A stretch of 60,000 nt of DNA from the NCBI RefSeq assembly GCF_030272615.1, contig NC_081408.1:767163330-767223329 (forward strand), read 5' to 3'. The notes below the pieces were generated by a model. It was not told the DNA's origin. It saw only the letters and a program-made list of their open reading frames with translations, and ran no database searches. Shown here one piece after another: positions 41,659 to 51,638 of the stretch; within the stretch, counting starts at the first letter, position 1, and each line of letters starts with the position of its first letter. The DNA comes from Cryptomeria japonica. Taxonomy: Eukaryota; Streptophyta; Pinopsida; Cupressales; Cupressaceae. A program made the position numbers and the translations under genes.

Positions 41659-42520
41659 ATGGCATCGAAGAAAGGAGAATCTTCCAAGGTGATGTTGTCT
41701 GCATCCATGGTGGATGACTTCTTTTCAATGAAAAGAATGATTGAAGAACTCTACCAAGATCATCGAGACAAGTTGCAAAGGCTTCAAGAGCTAGAAGAAG
41801 CCAATCAACGCTTCCAATTTGAGATTGTTGAACTAAGAGGTTTTCTTGGAAAAATAAATAAGGAGAATCGAGAGCTGCATACAAAGTTTCAGAAGGTCAT
41901 GGAGAAGCAACATAGGAGGAGTCCTCATACATCTGCAAATGTTGGCATTTATGCTTTTTGCCAGCATTCAGAAGACACTTTGCCATACTCTGCACTCACT
42001 CCTTATGATAGCCTAGATGCATCATCTGCAGTGAAGTCCACGATCAAGAGTCGAAAGCTAGGATTCACTTGTGGTCATGAGACGTGTGCCAATTATGGCT
42101 CAAGCTAGGAGAATGTTGCCCAATGTGCTTTTTGTCGACATGTAGAGTACCTGAAGCTTTTCAATGTTTGTAGCAACCAAAGTGGTTGGCTAGAAGATTT
42201 GTCTGCATCAGAACAAAAGGAGGAAAGTGATCATAACTCTGTGATTGGAGGCTTTGAAAGGCACACCAAGAGTATTGGCATGAAGTTGATGACCAAGATG
42301 GGTTACAAAGGTAAAGGCCTTGGGATGTGAACAATGAATGATCAATCCTGCAGAGGCTAAGAAAAGACCTCATAATCAAGGATTGGGATATGGAGTAACT
42401 TTTGAATCCTCCAAAGCCTTTAAGAAGGAAAATTATGTTGTATGCACTCCCGACTATGGTGGTGGAAGTGATGTTGATTCTTCTCTAGAGGAAAAGGCGA
42501 AGAGGTATGAGAAGGTCTAG
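41659..42520 (+). pseudogene. Coiled-coil and G-patch protein carried by an LTR element
   Basis: Starts at ATG 41659 (MASKKGESSKV). Residues about 25-85 form a charged heptad-rich coiled coil (MIEELYQDHRDKLQRLQELE, then EANQRFQF). Cys/His pairs follow (CGHETCANYG, then CAFCRH after a TAG at 42106). The G-patch is at 42271-42396: IGMKLMTKMGYKGKGLG in one frame, then, after a TGA and a one-base shift, INPAEAKKRPHNQGLGYG. G-patch domains bind RNA or stimulate DEAH-box helicases. Here the domain may be a captured host gene or a gag-associated RNA-binding module. Sequence after 42420 (TFESSKAFKKENYVV) remains open to 42520. Confidence 0.7.
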
Positions 42521-43073
42521 AAAATATTATGAAAAGAGGAAGGAAGACCCCTCCTACCTTCTGAAATAGTGTCAAATAATGCATCTGAGAGACTTGAAAG
42601 ATAAAGCTTGCTTAGTTGAAGGCAAGCAAAATTTTACATATGTCTCGGCAATAGCCAAACAACAAGTTGTCGACCCTTATATAGCTTACCTGGCTACTCA
42701 ACCATTAGTCATGGGGAGAAATGAAGTATGTGATGCCTACCCTGTTTCCCTTACTATTCTGCTACTTTGGATTCATATCTGACTAATTATAGGTTGTGGA
42801 CTTATCTATTTGATCTTTGTTATGATGTTCTTGGATTAGTAATTTTGGTAAAATCATTTTTGTTACTAGTGATGCTTCTCGGTTAAGAGAAGACCCTGTT
42901 AGGAGTCACCCGGTCAAGGGATTTACAACTTAGCCCTATTAGGAGCTTTACCCTATTAGGAGTAACCTTGCTAGAGAATTTGAACCCAAATTAATGAACC
43001 ACTTGATGAAGGGATTTACAAGATCAGGCCTATTAGGACCTACTCAATTAAGGGATTTTAGTACTGCTGCAAC
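42521..43073 (+). other. Tail of G-patch element with short repeats
   Basis: No gene is seen. From 42890 to 43070 the words CAAGGGATTTACAA, CCTATTAGGAG and CCACTTGATGAAGGG recur, giving a loose repeat of about 60-120 bp. It ends where the Copia-4 LTR starts. Confidence 0.5.
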
Positions 43074-43989
43074 TGTTAGGAAATGATAGATAAATTATCT
43101 TGTTTTAACACTCTACTTTCTTGTACAGATCCTTTTTAGCTACAATCTGTTTCACTCTTGCAGACACCTAAAACTTGTTCGACACACTCTTCTTCTGATC
43201 ACCGACACAATGGAACTTCTCAAACTTGACCTAAATACATTTTTAACTCAGTCAGTTACATAACCCTAACTTACAATTAATTTACATCATAAACCATATT
43301 CGATCATTAAAAATCATTATAGTTCATCATACAGATCATTACAATAAATTTTTAGACAATTACAATCGTTTAATGATCATAACACATCACCACACATCAA
43401 TTTGATAAGTTGTCAAACCCTTATCACACTATGCTAAGAACTTCATTGTTTCCCAAGAGATTTGCTCCTTGATCATGGTCAAACAACATCTTATCTAGTC
43501 ACACAGATTTTGACACGTCAACACTAAGTTAAGAACATGAAAATATTCATTGCCAAACCATAAAACATAACAGGTCAAAGATCTTGTTACCGGTTCTCAA
43601 ACCCTACACTGAATATACAAAAGTCAATTACAAACATTCTTTTTGGTTCTCCAAACTTAATGTGGTTTCAGTCATAAACTCATTATAATATGATAAGAAT
43701 TCATTTCAAACCACAATACCTAGCTCAACACAGATGTCTACCGCAAACATCTTCATCTCTATTCCTACTTACCGGTTGACTACTACTTAGCAGTTTTGCT
43801 GTCCAACTCTATCCATTAACGATTAGGCTATACCGGTAGAATTAGATGACATGCCAAATATAAACAAACATGGTTGCCATCAATGACAACACAAACAACT
43901 AATCACAATTATATCATCACCAATAGTTCATCAACATCATTCTTTACCGATACATTATCATCTTCATCAGTTATGCCAACATGCCAACA
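43074..43989 (-). repeat. Copia-4 3' LTR
   Basis: 916 bp with TGTTAGGAAATG at the plus-strand start and GCCAACA at the end, flanked by a polypyrimidine tract on the internal side. Only one LTR is in the window. Confidence 0.75.
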
Positions 43990-44003
43990 TTCTCCCCCTT
44001 TGG
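43990..44003 (-). other. Copia-4 polypurine tract
   Basis: The minus strand reads GCCAAAGGGGGAGAA directly before TGTTGGCATG. Confidence 0.8.
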
Positions 44004-44310
44004 CATTGATGGAAACACTAAAAGAATCATCAAAATATACAAACAACTAATGACAAACAATATAAATTGATCTCATCTATTCTTCACTTCTTCTCACCCT
44101 AACTGTTACATTTCTTCTCCCTATTTCATTTCTTCTCCCCCTTTGACAACAATGCCAAAGGTGCAAAGGCATCTTCTGTCTTCATTTGTGTTGCTTCATC
44201 TCCATCATCTCTATATGCTTCATCTTAGCTACTCCTCATGAGGAGTAGCCCACTTATCAGTCCACAGTAAAGAATATTCAATTAGTCCACTGGATTGATG
44301 CATCACCAAC
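44004..44310 (-). other. Copia-4 3' untranslated region
   Basis: About 300 bp between the PPT and the end of the RNase H frame, with a second pyrimidine-rich run (TTCTTCTCCCCCTTTG near 44130) resembling the PPT. No frame is credible. Confidence 0.5.
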
Positions 44311-45806
44311 ATCTTAGTTGACCTTGTGTAAGGGTAGAACCTCTAGCTTGCCTCCTAGATATTCAAAGGTTGCCTTATGTAATGGTTTGGTGAATATATC
44401 TGCCAACTGCTCCTTACTTGACACATGCTCCATTCTCACTTTCTTTTCCTACACTCTTTTTCTTAGAAAGTGATACTTTAATTCAATATGTTTTGTCCTT
44501 GCATGCAAAACAAGATTTTGAGGGATGTTAATAGAAATTATGTTATCACAGTCTATAACCACCAGTTTAATCATGTTCTCCTTGAATCCTTCCAAGACAT
44601 GTCTCATCCAAATAGCTTGTGTACAATTTGTGGCTATAGCCACATACTCTGCTTCTGTTGTAGACTGAGGTATACAAGCTCATTTCTTACTGGTCCAAGA
44701 TACCAGTCTACCACCTAGAAAGAAAGCTCCACCAGTTGTGCTTCTCCAGTCATCTACATTTCCTGCCCAATTTGAATCTATGAATACCTTCAAAGAAAAA
44801 TTCCCTCTGTATGGATACCACAATCCATAATCAACTATCCCTCTAAGGTATTTGAATATTCTCTTTACTACTATCATATGTGTCTCCTTAGGGCTCTTCT
44901 GAAATCTTGCAACTAAACCAACTGCATGGGTAATATTTGGTCTACTATGAACAACTTAGTGAAGTTTCCCAATCATAGATATGTATTCCTTCTTATCCAT
45001 TAAGGGTGACTCATCTTCTTTTGACAATCTACAATCTATAACCATAGGTGTTCCAACTAGTTTACAGTCTTCCATTCCAAAAGTCTTCAACACTTCCGTC
45101 ACATACTTAGACTAACTGATAAAAATTCCACCTTCTAGTTGTTGGACCTACAAACCAATGAAATTTTTTATCTCACCTATCAGAGACATCTCAAACTCTT
45201 TCTTCATCTCATCTGCAAAATTCATACACATATCATCATTTCTCCCAAATATGATGTCATTAGCAAATACTTCTGCAATCAACATCTTGTCTCCTTCAGT
45301 CTTCAAATAAATATTATTGTGCTCACTAGTTCTCTGAAATCCTAACTTTATTAGATGTGCATGAAGTCTTTCATACCATGCCCTTGGTGCTTGCTTTAAT
45401 CCATATAATGCTTTGTGTAGTTTGCATACCATATCGTTATCTTCTAACAATGCAAACCCATCTGGTTATTCAATATACACCTCTTCTTCAAGAATACCAT
45501 TCAGAACTGCTAACTTTACATCTATTTGATAAACTTTAAATCCTTTAAAAGCTGCATATGCAAGTAGAATTCTAACACCTTCAAGCCTAGCAACTTGTGC
45601 AAAGGTCCCTCCATAATCTTCACCTTTTTTTGTGCATACCCTTTCCAAACTAGTCTTACCTTGTTTATAACAACTTCTCCATCTTCGTTCAGCTTGTTTC
45701 TAATTACCCACTTTGTACCAATCAATTTTTTATTACCAGGTCTAGGAACAAGTGACCAAGTGTTGTTTTTCTCAATATGATCAAGCTCTTAATTCATTTC
45801 TTTTAT
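44311..45806 (-). pseudogene. Copia-4 reverse transcriptase and RNase H
   Basis: RT motifs: IGTKWVIRNKLNEDG (about 45680-45725), GTFAQVARLEGVRILLAYAA, YQIDVKLAVLNG, LYGLKQAPRAWYERL. The catalytic YVDD position reads FAND in LIAEVFANDIIFG (about 45260), so the first catalytic Asp is lost. The connection part (VHSRPNITHAVGLVARF) contains stops. RNase H has VFIDSNWAGNVDDWRST, TTEAEYVAIA, DCDNIISI, TKHIELKYHFL and LADIFTKPLH, with stops after SWTSKK and after LRKRV. DSN replaces the usual DSD. Confidence 0.9.
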
Positions 45807-46853
45807 CTAGTCATCATCTTTAAGAGCCTCTCTCACTATCTTCGGTTCAACCGTGGAAATCAGACAAGAGCTTTCTCTAATTTTTCTTCTAGCCTGCACT
45901 ACAGCATTCTTGCCACCTATTATCTGGTCTTCATAGTGATTTAACCTTACATACCCAGGGATAAACGGTTCTGGTCTAGTAGCCTCTTCGTGTTCTTCAT
46001 CTTCTTCATCTTCTACTAGTTCTTCATCCAACGGTTGAGAAGCATCTGCATTGTTCTGCCCAACATCATTCTGCACTTTCAATTCAATAATCATAAGTTT
46101 TTCTTCATCATCTACTAGATCATATTTGTTGGTATCATCAAGTTTATCAGAGAACTCATAAACTTTTACATTCACACTCCCCATAATCTTCTTTGTCCTC
46201 TTGTTAAAACACTTGAAAGCTTTTCTCTTAGTAGAATAGATAAGAAATGTTCCTTCATCACTCTTAGCATCAAATTTACCAATATAATCATCTCTTTTTA
46301 TAAAACATCTGCTACCAAAAACTTTGAAATAATTGACATTAGGAGTCTTACCATACCATAACTCATAAGGAGTCTTCTCACTATCTTTCTTCACCAGTAG
46401 TTGGTTCAATGTGTATACTGCAGTACTAACTGCTTCTCTCCAAAACATCTTAGGTACATCTCTCTGTATCAACATAGTCCTTGCTGCTTCAACCATGGTT
46501 TTGTTTCTCCTTTCTACAATTCCATTCTGTTGAGGTGTCCTAGGTGCAGACAATTGCCTCTTTATTCCATTTTCATCACAATATCTCACAAACTCATCTG
46601 ATGTTAACTCTCCACCCCGGTCATATCTCGGGCACTTAAGATTCTTACCGGTTTCCTTGAACTTGCTAAAAGCTATTGAATTTTCCTTCAGAAAAGTAAC
46701 CCACATCATCCTTAAAAGATCATCAGTAAATAACAATGTTAAATACTTGTCATCATAAAAAATTCCAATCCTCGTAGGACCACATAAGTGAATGTGCACC
46801 AAATCTAAAATATGCTCTGAAGAAAAAGATTTACTCTAAAAAGTAGATGTAGT
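45807..46853 (-). pseudogene. Copia-4 integrase, truncated
   Basis: The catalytic core reads VHIHLCGPTR, where copia integrases have H-x-D-L, so the first Asp of D-D-E is His. The second Asp (YDRGGELTSDEF) and the Glu (NGIVERRNKT) are kept. The frame continues through MFWREAVSTAVYTLN and TPYELWYGKTPNVNYFKVFG to an acidic linker (EDEEDEEHEEA). The N-terminal zinc domain is missing because the gypsy LTR begins at 46854. Confidence 0.9.
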
Positions 46854-46883
46854 TGTAGACACCTAAAATTGTCATGTCTAATG

Positions 46884-47115
46884 AAATAAATATCTTTATT
46901 TATTTAATTATTCTAAGCCTAATTATTCTATTAATTGAATAAATCTTTATTTATTTGATTAATTCATTTATCCTCTTCTAACCTTATTTCTCATTTAAAT
47001 AAATACATTTATTTATTTAAATTATCCTTTTTCCTAAATTAAATAAATATCTTATTTATTTAATTGATCCCACTTCCTCTATTAATTAAATGAATCTTTA
47101 TTTATTTAATTAATT
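46884..47115. repeat. Five AT-rich inverted repeats in gypsy U3
   Basis: Units near 46884-46912, 46931-46964, 46994-47021, 47036-47066 and 47081-47115 each pair an AAATAAAT-type word with ATTTATTT across a short centre (for example TTTAAATAAATA, CA, TTTATTTATTTAAA). Spacers (TTCTAAGCC, CCTCTTCTAACC, CCTTTTTCC, CCCACTTCCTC) are pyrimidine-rich and unpaired. Confidence 0.8.
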
Positions 47116-47278
47116 CATTAACCTTTTCTACCTATGACACATGTCATTCATCTCTTAATTCCTACACTACCTACCCTTTCATTATTTTCTTATTTTCTTC
47201 TACCTACCCTCTAATCATAGCCGACCATTTATCTTTTACACCTCTCAATCTTATCCCTCCATTTCATATAGTGTCTTC

Positions 47279-47286
47279 TATATAAG
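47279..47286 (+). promoter_or_regulatory. TATA box in gypsy LTR
   Basis: TATATAAG in TCTATATAAGAGG, about 425 bp into the LTR and downstream of the inverted-repeat array. Confidence 0.65.
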
Positions 47287-47642
47287 AGGATACTTCCTTC
47301 ATTATCAACCCTAATCAATCTATGCATCTTGATCAATTGACTACACTCTTTCATATGCGATCAAGCCTACTTGCAACCACACTTCAGTTCTTTGTTGAGC
47401 TCTTGTGCACATAAAATTTGAGAGCAAATATATCGAGCAAGATCAATGGAAATAGGAAGAATGGAGATCCAAACTCTATTGGACATGTAATGGTATAATC
47501 TTTGTGATTTCATTTGATTTGCATTGTCTTAGGTAATCTTCATATGTTATGGTGGATCTTTGTTGTTGTTAGGCTAGGGTTTTGTGGTTGAATTCATTTA
47601 GTCTTTCAATGTTGTTGTTATCCATTTTCACTGTAAACATTT

Positions 47643-47660
47643 TGGCACACCCGGTGGGAC
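47643..47660 (+). other. Primer-binding-site-like sequence of gypsy element
   Basis: TGGCACACCCGGTGGGAC starts three bases after the LTR and begins with the TGG expected opposite a tRNA CCA end. I do not assign the tRNA. Confidence 0.65.
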
Positions 47661-47784
47661 TCTTGTCCCTTTTGCATTTAACATCTTTTGTTGTAAATTT
47701 TGTTTTGAAGTTGCAGATCTGATATTTCTAACAACATTTTGATGTTTTCATGTCTACGCACTTTCGGATCACGTTTTTTATTTT

Positions 47785-47995
47785 TTGTCGCATCTGTGAC
47801 ATCTGGAACCGCGTCTGTGTCTTCGACAATATTTTATTTTTTGCAAATTTTGAGAAATGCGTCTGTGTTCTGTAGTCACATCTGTGAAGTCTTCAGGTGT
47901 GCCTATGTTAGGGAGCCGCATTTATGTCAGATCTAGGTGTGTCTGTGTGTTCTTGTAGCGTCTGTGTCTGTGACAACTGCGTTTGTGTTCGGTTG
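47785..47995 (+). repeat. GCGTCTGTGT repeats, first cluster
   Basis: Copies or near copies at about 47789, 47811, 47859, 47877, 47938, 47959 and 47979 (CGCATCTGTGAC, GCGTCTGTGTCT, GCGTTTGTGTTC and others), irregularly spaced. Confidence 0.7.
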
Positions 47996-49194
47996 TTGTA
48001 TTTTTGGTTTCTTTGATTTAGTTTTGGTCGTTTAAGTTTCAGATCTGGTTTATTTTGAGCTAACATTTTCAGATCTAGCTAACGAAATTGTTGCAGCTTG
48101 TCTTGAAAGCAAAATTGTTTTGTTGAAGGCCCCTATTTTCACAAAGTCTTTTGGATGTAAAATTTACCTAACTTGCGTGCTTGCAGGAAGGGGTGATTAT
48201 TTGAAACAATCCAAACTACTAATAGATCTTTGTTGTAGGACCTTGGCAAGGGTTTTTTTTTATCTTTATTGTGTGCCTTGATTTTATAGACTAGCAAACA
48301 CTTCAATTGGTGCACTAAAATTGAACCATTGTCTTTTGTGTCTTGAGCAATAGGCTCTTTTTGTTTAATCTTTAGAGGGCCTATCTCCCCGTGTGGTCAT
48401 TAGGACTACTAGTGAGGACAGAACGACCCAAGTGGTAGCAAAAGAAAAGCCATCTTCTTCCAAACCACTATAAATAACTGTATTCATGGTGAAAACTATG
48501 GATAACGTGTGCTGATTAGTTCATACCGACACTATGTCTCCCCATAAACCCATTTGATCAAATTTATTTGATCATTTGTAGGGCGTAACCCCTACCGGCT
48601 AGGAGCCTTCTATATTTACAGAGTTGAAAGTGATACATGTATGGCCACACGAGCGGATGCCCTTACTACCACCTTTTTGTTTTAGAAGCCAAAATCCTTC
48701 TAGTTGTTAGGGCAGGAGGTCGGACCTCTGGTAGCGGCCAACACATATATGGTTCTTAGTAGAGATACAAAGTTCACCACGAGGAGTTTTCATGGGGACT
48801 GATGCTTGGTTGCCCCAAGAAGTGAGTACCGAGAGTGGAGCCAGTGGGGTCAAGCATCTAAGTATCCACTCTGAATAGCGTAGCCTCCGGGGAAACTCCA
48901 TGTGGGATCAACAACTATTGTCTTGGCCAGCCATAAGAATTATGCTTGACTTATTTTGAACAATCAAACATTCAAGACCAAACATCAAAACATTGTGTCT
49001 TTTGTGTTTTCAAGTGTATGCAAAACAATTTTACATCAAACAACAAACTTTTCTTTGAGTCATTTTGAGTCTAAACACTTGCAAACATTGAGTCTTCATC
49101 AACATTGTGTCCTCTTGTCAAGAAAAATAGTCAAACATTCAGATTTGGTCACAACAAAACAACTTCACAAATTGGAAAAATTGCACAAAGTTTG

Positions 49195-49415
49195 CAGAAA
49201 CGCATCTGTGTCTGACAGAATCGCGTCTGTGTCATCTAAACGCATCTGTGAAGGGCAGAAACACGTCTGTGTTTTTTTTAGCAACATTGCAGCATCTCAG
49301 AAATGCGTCTGTGTCTGACAGAACCATATATGTGTCATTTAAACGTGTCTGTGTCTGACAGAATAGCGTCTGTGTCATTTAAGCACGTCTATGAAGTATA
49401 CAGGCACGTCTATGT
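49195..49415 (+). repeat. GCGTCTGTGT repeats, second cluster
   Basis: About ten copies spaced roughly 20 nt, alternating between TCTGACAGAA and TCATxTAAA linkers, so the higher-order period is about 40 nt. The first three start at 49201, 49223 and 49241. One variant reads CATATATGTG. Confidence 0.8.
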
Positions 49416-49907
49416 TCAATATTGAAAACTTTCATAATTCAGTAAACAAGAACAGACAGTTTCAAACTTATTGAGCTTCCTAGGTTATCTCTCTAGGTTT
49501 TCCATCTAGCATTCAACCTATCTTTGGGTCTCACAAAGTCCATAATTTCTTTACACCTTACATTACATTCACATTTGTTTAAACTTGAGTTAAAAGGTCA
49601 CTTGCTTGTCCTCATCGTACTTTGTCAATACACTACATACATACAACATTTTGCTAAGTGGTCCCTCATCAAGGTCTATCACCTTTGGGTCTCATTTGGT
49701 CTTACTTAGAGTCAAGGTCAACTTACCTCATCAAGAGAAACTATCATCTCTTTGGAAGTCACACCTACTTTACTACATACATACTTGGTCTTACACTTTG
49801 GACATTGCAAGTAAACTTCAGATTCATTTACATTCCATCCAACTCTTGGTCTTCCATACTCTTTCCATTTTCATCTAGTCTCACACATCTCAGTCAATAC
49901 CTAGTTC

Positions 49908-51623
49908 ATGGTTGAAACCTGTTCCCAAAAATCTAGGACAGAAGCTAAAGAGGCTCAAGAGTCCACAAACATGAGTTCCTATGAATATGACAATGATATC
50001 TTTTTCAATTCTGATCATACTACATTACCTGACATGGATGCTTATAAAAACATTCCAAATACTGAGAACATGGACACTATAAACAACAATGATACACACA
50101 ATGACAATATGGACAACTTTTATATACATTCAGCAGAAGTGGAAGACACCATTATGAATCCCCATTTCAATCGATTGGTTGAAGAAATAATGACAAGAGA
50201 TAGACAATACTTTCTACAAGTGATGGCACAAAGTGGAGCTAAGATCCCTCATGATTTTGACATGTCTCAAATAATGGAAAATTGATCTTTGCAACAACCT
50301 CACCTCAACATGGATCAAAGGAGGCCTAATAGTGGAGGCAATAGAGGACCACATATGGTGCATGAATCACCATCATCTTTGTTTCAAAAACCTGAGGTCC
50401 CATACACGCAAGGTCAAGCATATGATACTCACCTTCATAGACCATTATGGAAGTCTTATGCAGAAAAATATGCTCAATCACATACCAATGCTAAGGATCA
50501 ACCACCAAAGTAATTGGATATTCAAAGGCATGCTCAAAATTTGGAGACAAGGAAATCCCGTGTCAAATTTTGGGGCAACAGACTAGAACAAACTCATGAC
50601 ATTCCTATAGAGTATGGTATACATGGACAAAACAAATATTTCGTTCCTCATCATGACTCTATACCAAGTGGTCTATATACACAGCATCATTATAAACCTC
50701 CTCCATATGAACATGTGTATGATCAATATCATCCATATATGCAACATGCTCCTCCTCCAATTGGTGCCTCAAGCATGGGGTATGGTCTAAGAAGTCGGTC
50801 TCCACCTAAGAACAATTTGGAACAACAAATTAAGGACTTGCAAAAGAAAATGGAGGACATAAATACACCGAAGCCAACTTACAGAATGAGAGACATATGT
50901 CCCTATCCATTTGACAAAAGCATTCCAATGCCTCCATTTCCTACACACTTTTTAACACCTAAGTTTGATAAGTGTAGAGGCAAAGGAGATCCTAAGGCAC
51001 ATATAAGAAAATTTTTCACAGCTTGCATTGAGGTAGCAGTAGAAGAGACATATTTGATGAGATTACTCCCGCAAAGCTTAGGCAATCAAGCTATGGAATG
51101 GTTCTCCCAACTCCCAGCTGATATTAAGTAATGGGGTGGTTTAGCAGAGGCATTTATCCAACATTTCTCATACAACATAGAGACAGACATATCAGTCACT
51201 ACCTTGTGCAACTCGAAGCAAAATGATGGAGAATCTTTTTCATCATTTTTACAAAGATGGAGGAATCTAGCCAGCAGATGCTCTTGTGAAATTCCACAAA
51301 AACAAATGGTAGAAATGTTCACCCAGAATGTTAACAAAGACATTGGTTATGACCTAAGAAAAGCTTGTTTGTCCACATTCAAGGACGTCATTGAAATAGG
51401 CTTAGCAACAGAGAAGGTCCTAATTGAACAAGGAGTCATTAAGATATTCAAGGAAAACAAAGATGACTTTAAAGGAAAAGATAAGCCAAGATTTTGGAAC
51501 AAAAACAAGAACACAGTCAATGATGGTGTTGTTGATGCCAATACAGTACGACCCAAAATCATTTTTTTTGGATCAAGCTCTACAAACAATCAAGTGAATA
51601 CTCAAACAACTTCCAAATCATGA
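49908..51623 (+). pseudogene. Gypsy gag
   Basis: Starts at ATG 49908 (MVETCSQKSRTEAKEAQEST). The same frame continues through a TGA (50283), a TAA (50511) and a TAA (about 51129), plus one frame adjustment near 50290. The conserved retrotransposon gag domain is at about 50960-51300: FDKCRGKGDPKAHIRKFF, YLMRLLPQSLGNQAMEWFSQ, AFIQHFSYNI and GESFSSFLQRWRNLASRCS. The N-terminal part is acidic and Asn-rich; a Gln/Pro/His-rich region follows. Gag would form the cytoplasmic particle. Confidence 0.85.
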
Positions 51624-51638
51624 AGGAAGTACACCCCA

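Larger units (their letters stand above)
40729..43073 (+). mobile_element. LTR element encoding a G-patch protein, 3' end missing
   Basis: A 781-bp LTR-like sequence (40729-41509, TG...CA) is followed at once by a PBS (GGTATCAGAGCC) and a coding region (41659-42520) with a coiled coil and a G-patch. No protease, RT or integrase is seen and no second LTR is found before Copia-4 begins at 43074. It is best read as a non-autonomous element whose 3' part was interrupted or lost. Confidence 0.65.
43074..46853 (-). mobile_element. Ty1/copia element (Copia-4), 5' part removed by gypsy element
   Basis: A minus-strand copia of a different family from Copia-1 to -3. It has a 3' LTR (43074-43989), a PPT, RNase H, RT and most of integrase. 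The integrase frame stops abruptly at 46853, where the gypsy LTR begins, so gag, protease and the 5' LTR should lie beyond the other end of the gypsy element if this is a nested insertion. Confidence 0.88.
46854..47639 (+). repeat. 5' LTR of gypsy element
   Basis: 786 bp, TGTAGACACCTAAAATTG to CTGTAAACA. It contains an AT-rich inverted-repeat array (46884-47115) and a TATA box (47279-47286). Limits rest on the break with Copia-4, the TG/CA ends and the following PBS. Confidence 0.8.
47661..49907 (+). other. Long 5' leader of gypsy element
   Basis: About 2.2 kb between the PBS and the gag ATG. Two clusters of a CGCGTCTGTGTC-like motif lie at 47785-47995 and 49195-49415. Between them (48361-48920) is a less AT-rich block with the words CCTACCGGCTAGGAGCC and GGGGAAACTCC but no recognisable frame. 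Several short open frames at 49500-49900 resemble no family. Confidence 0.7.
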
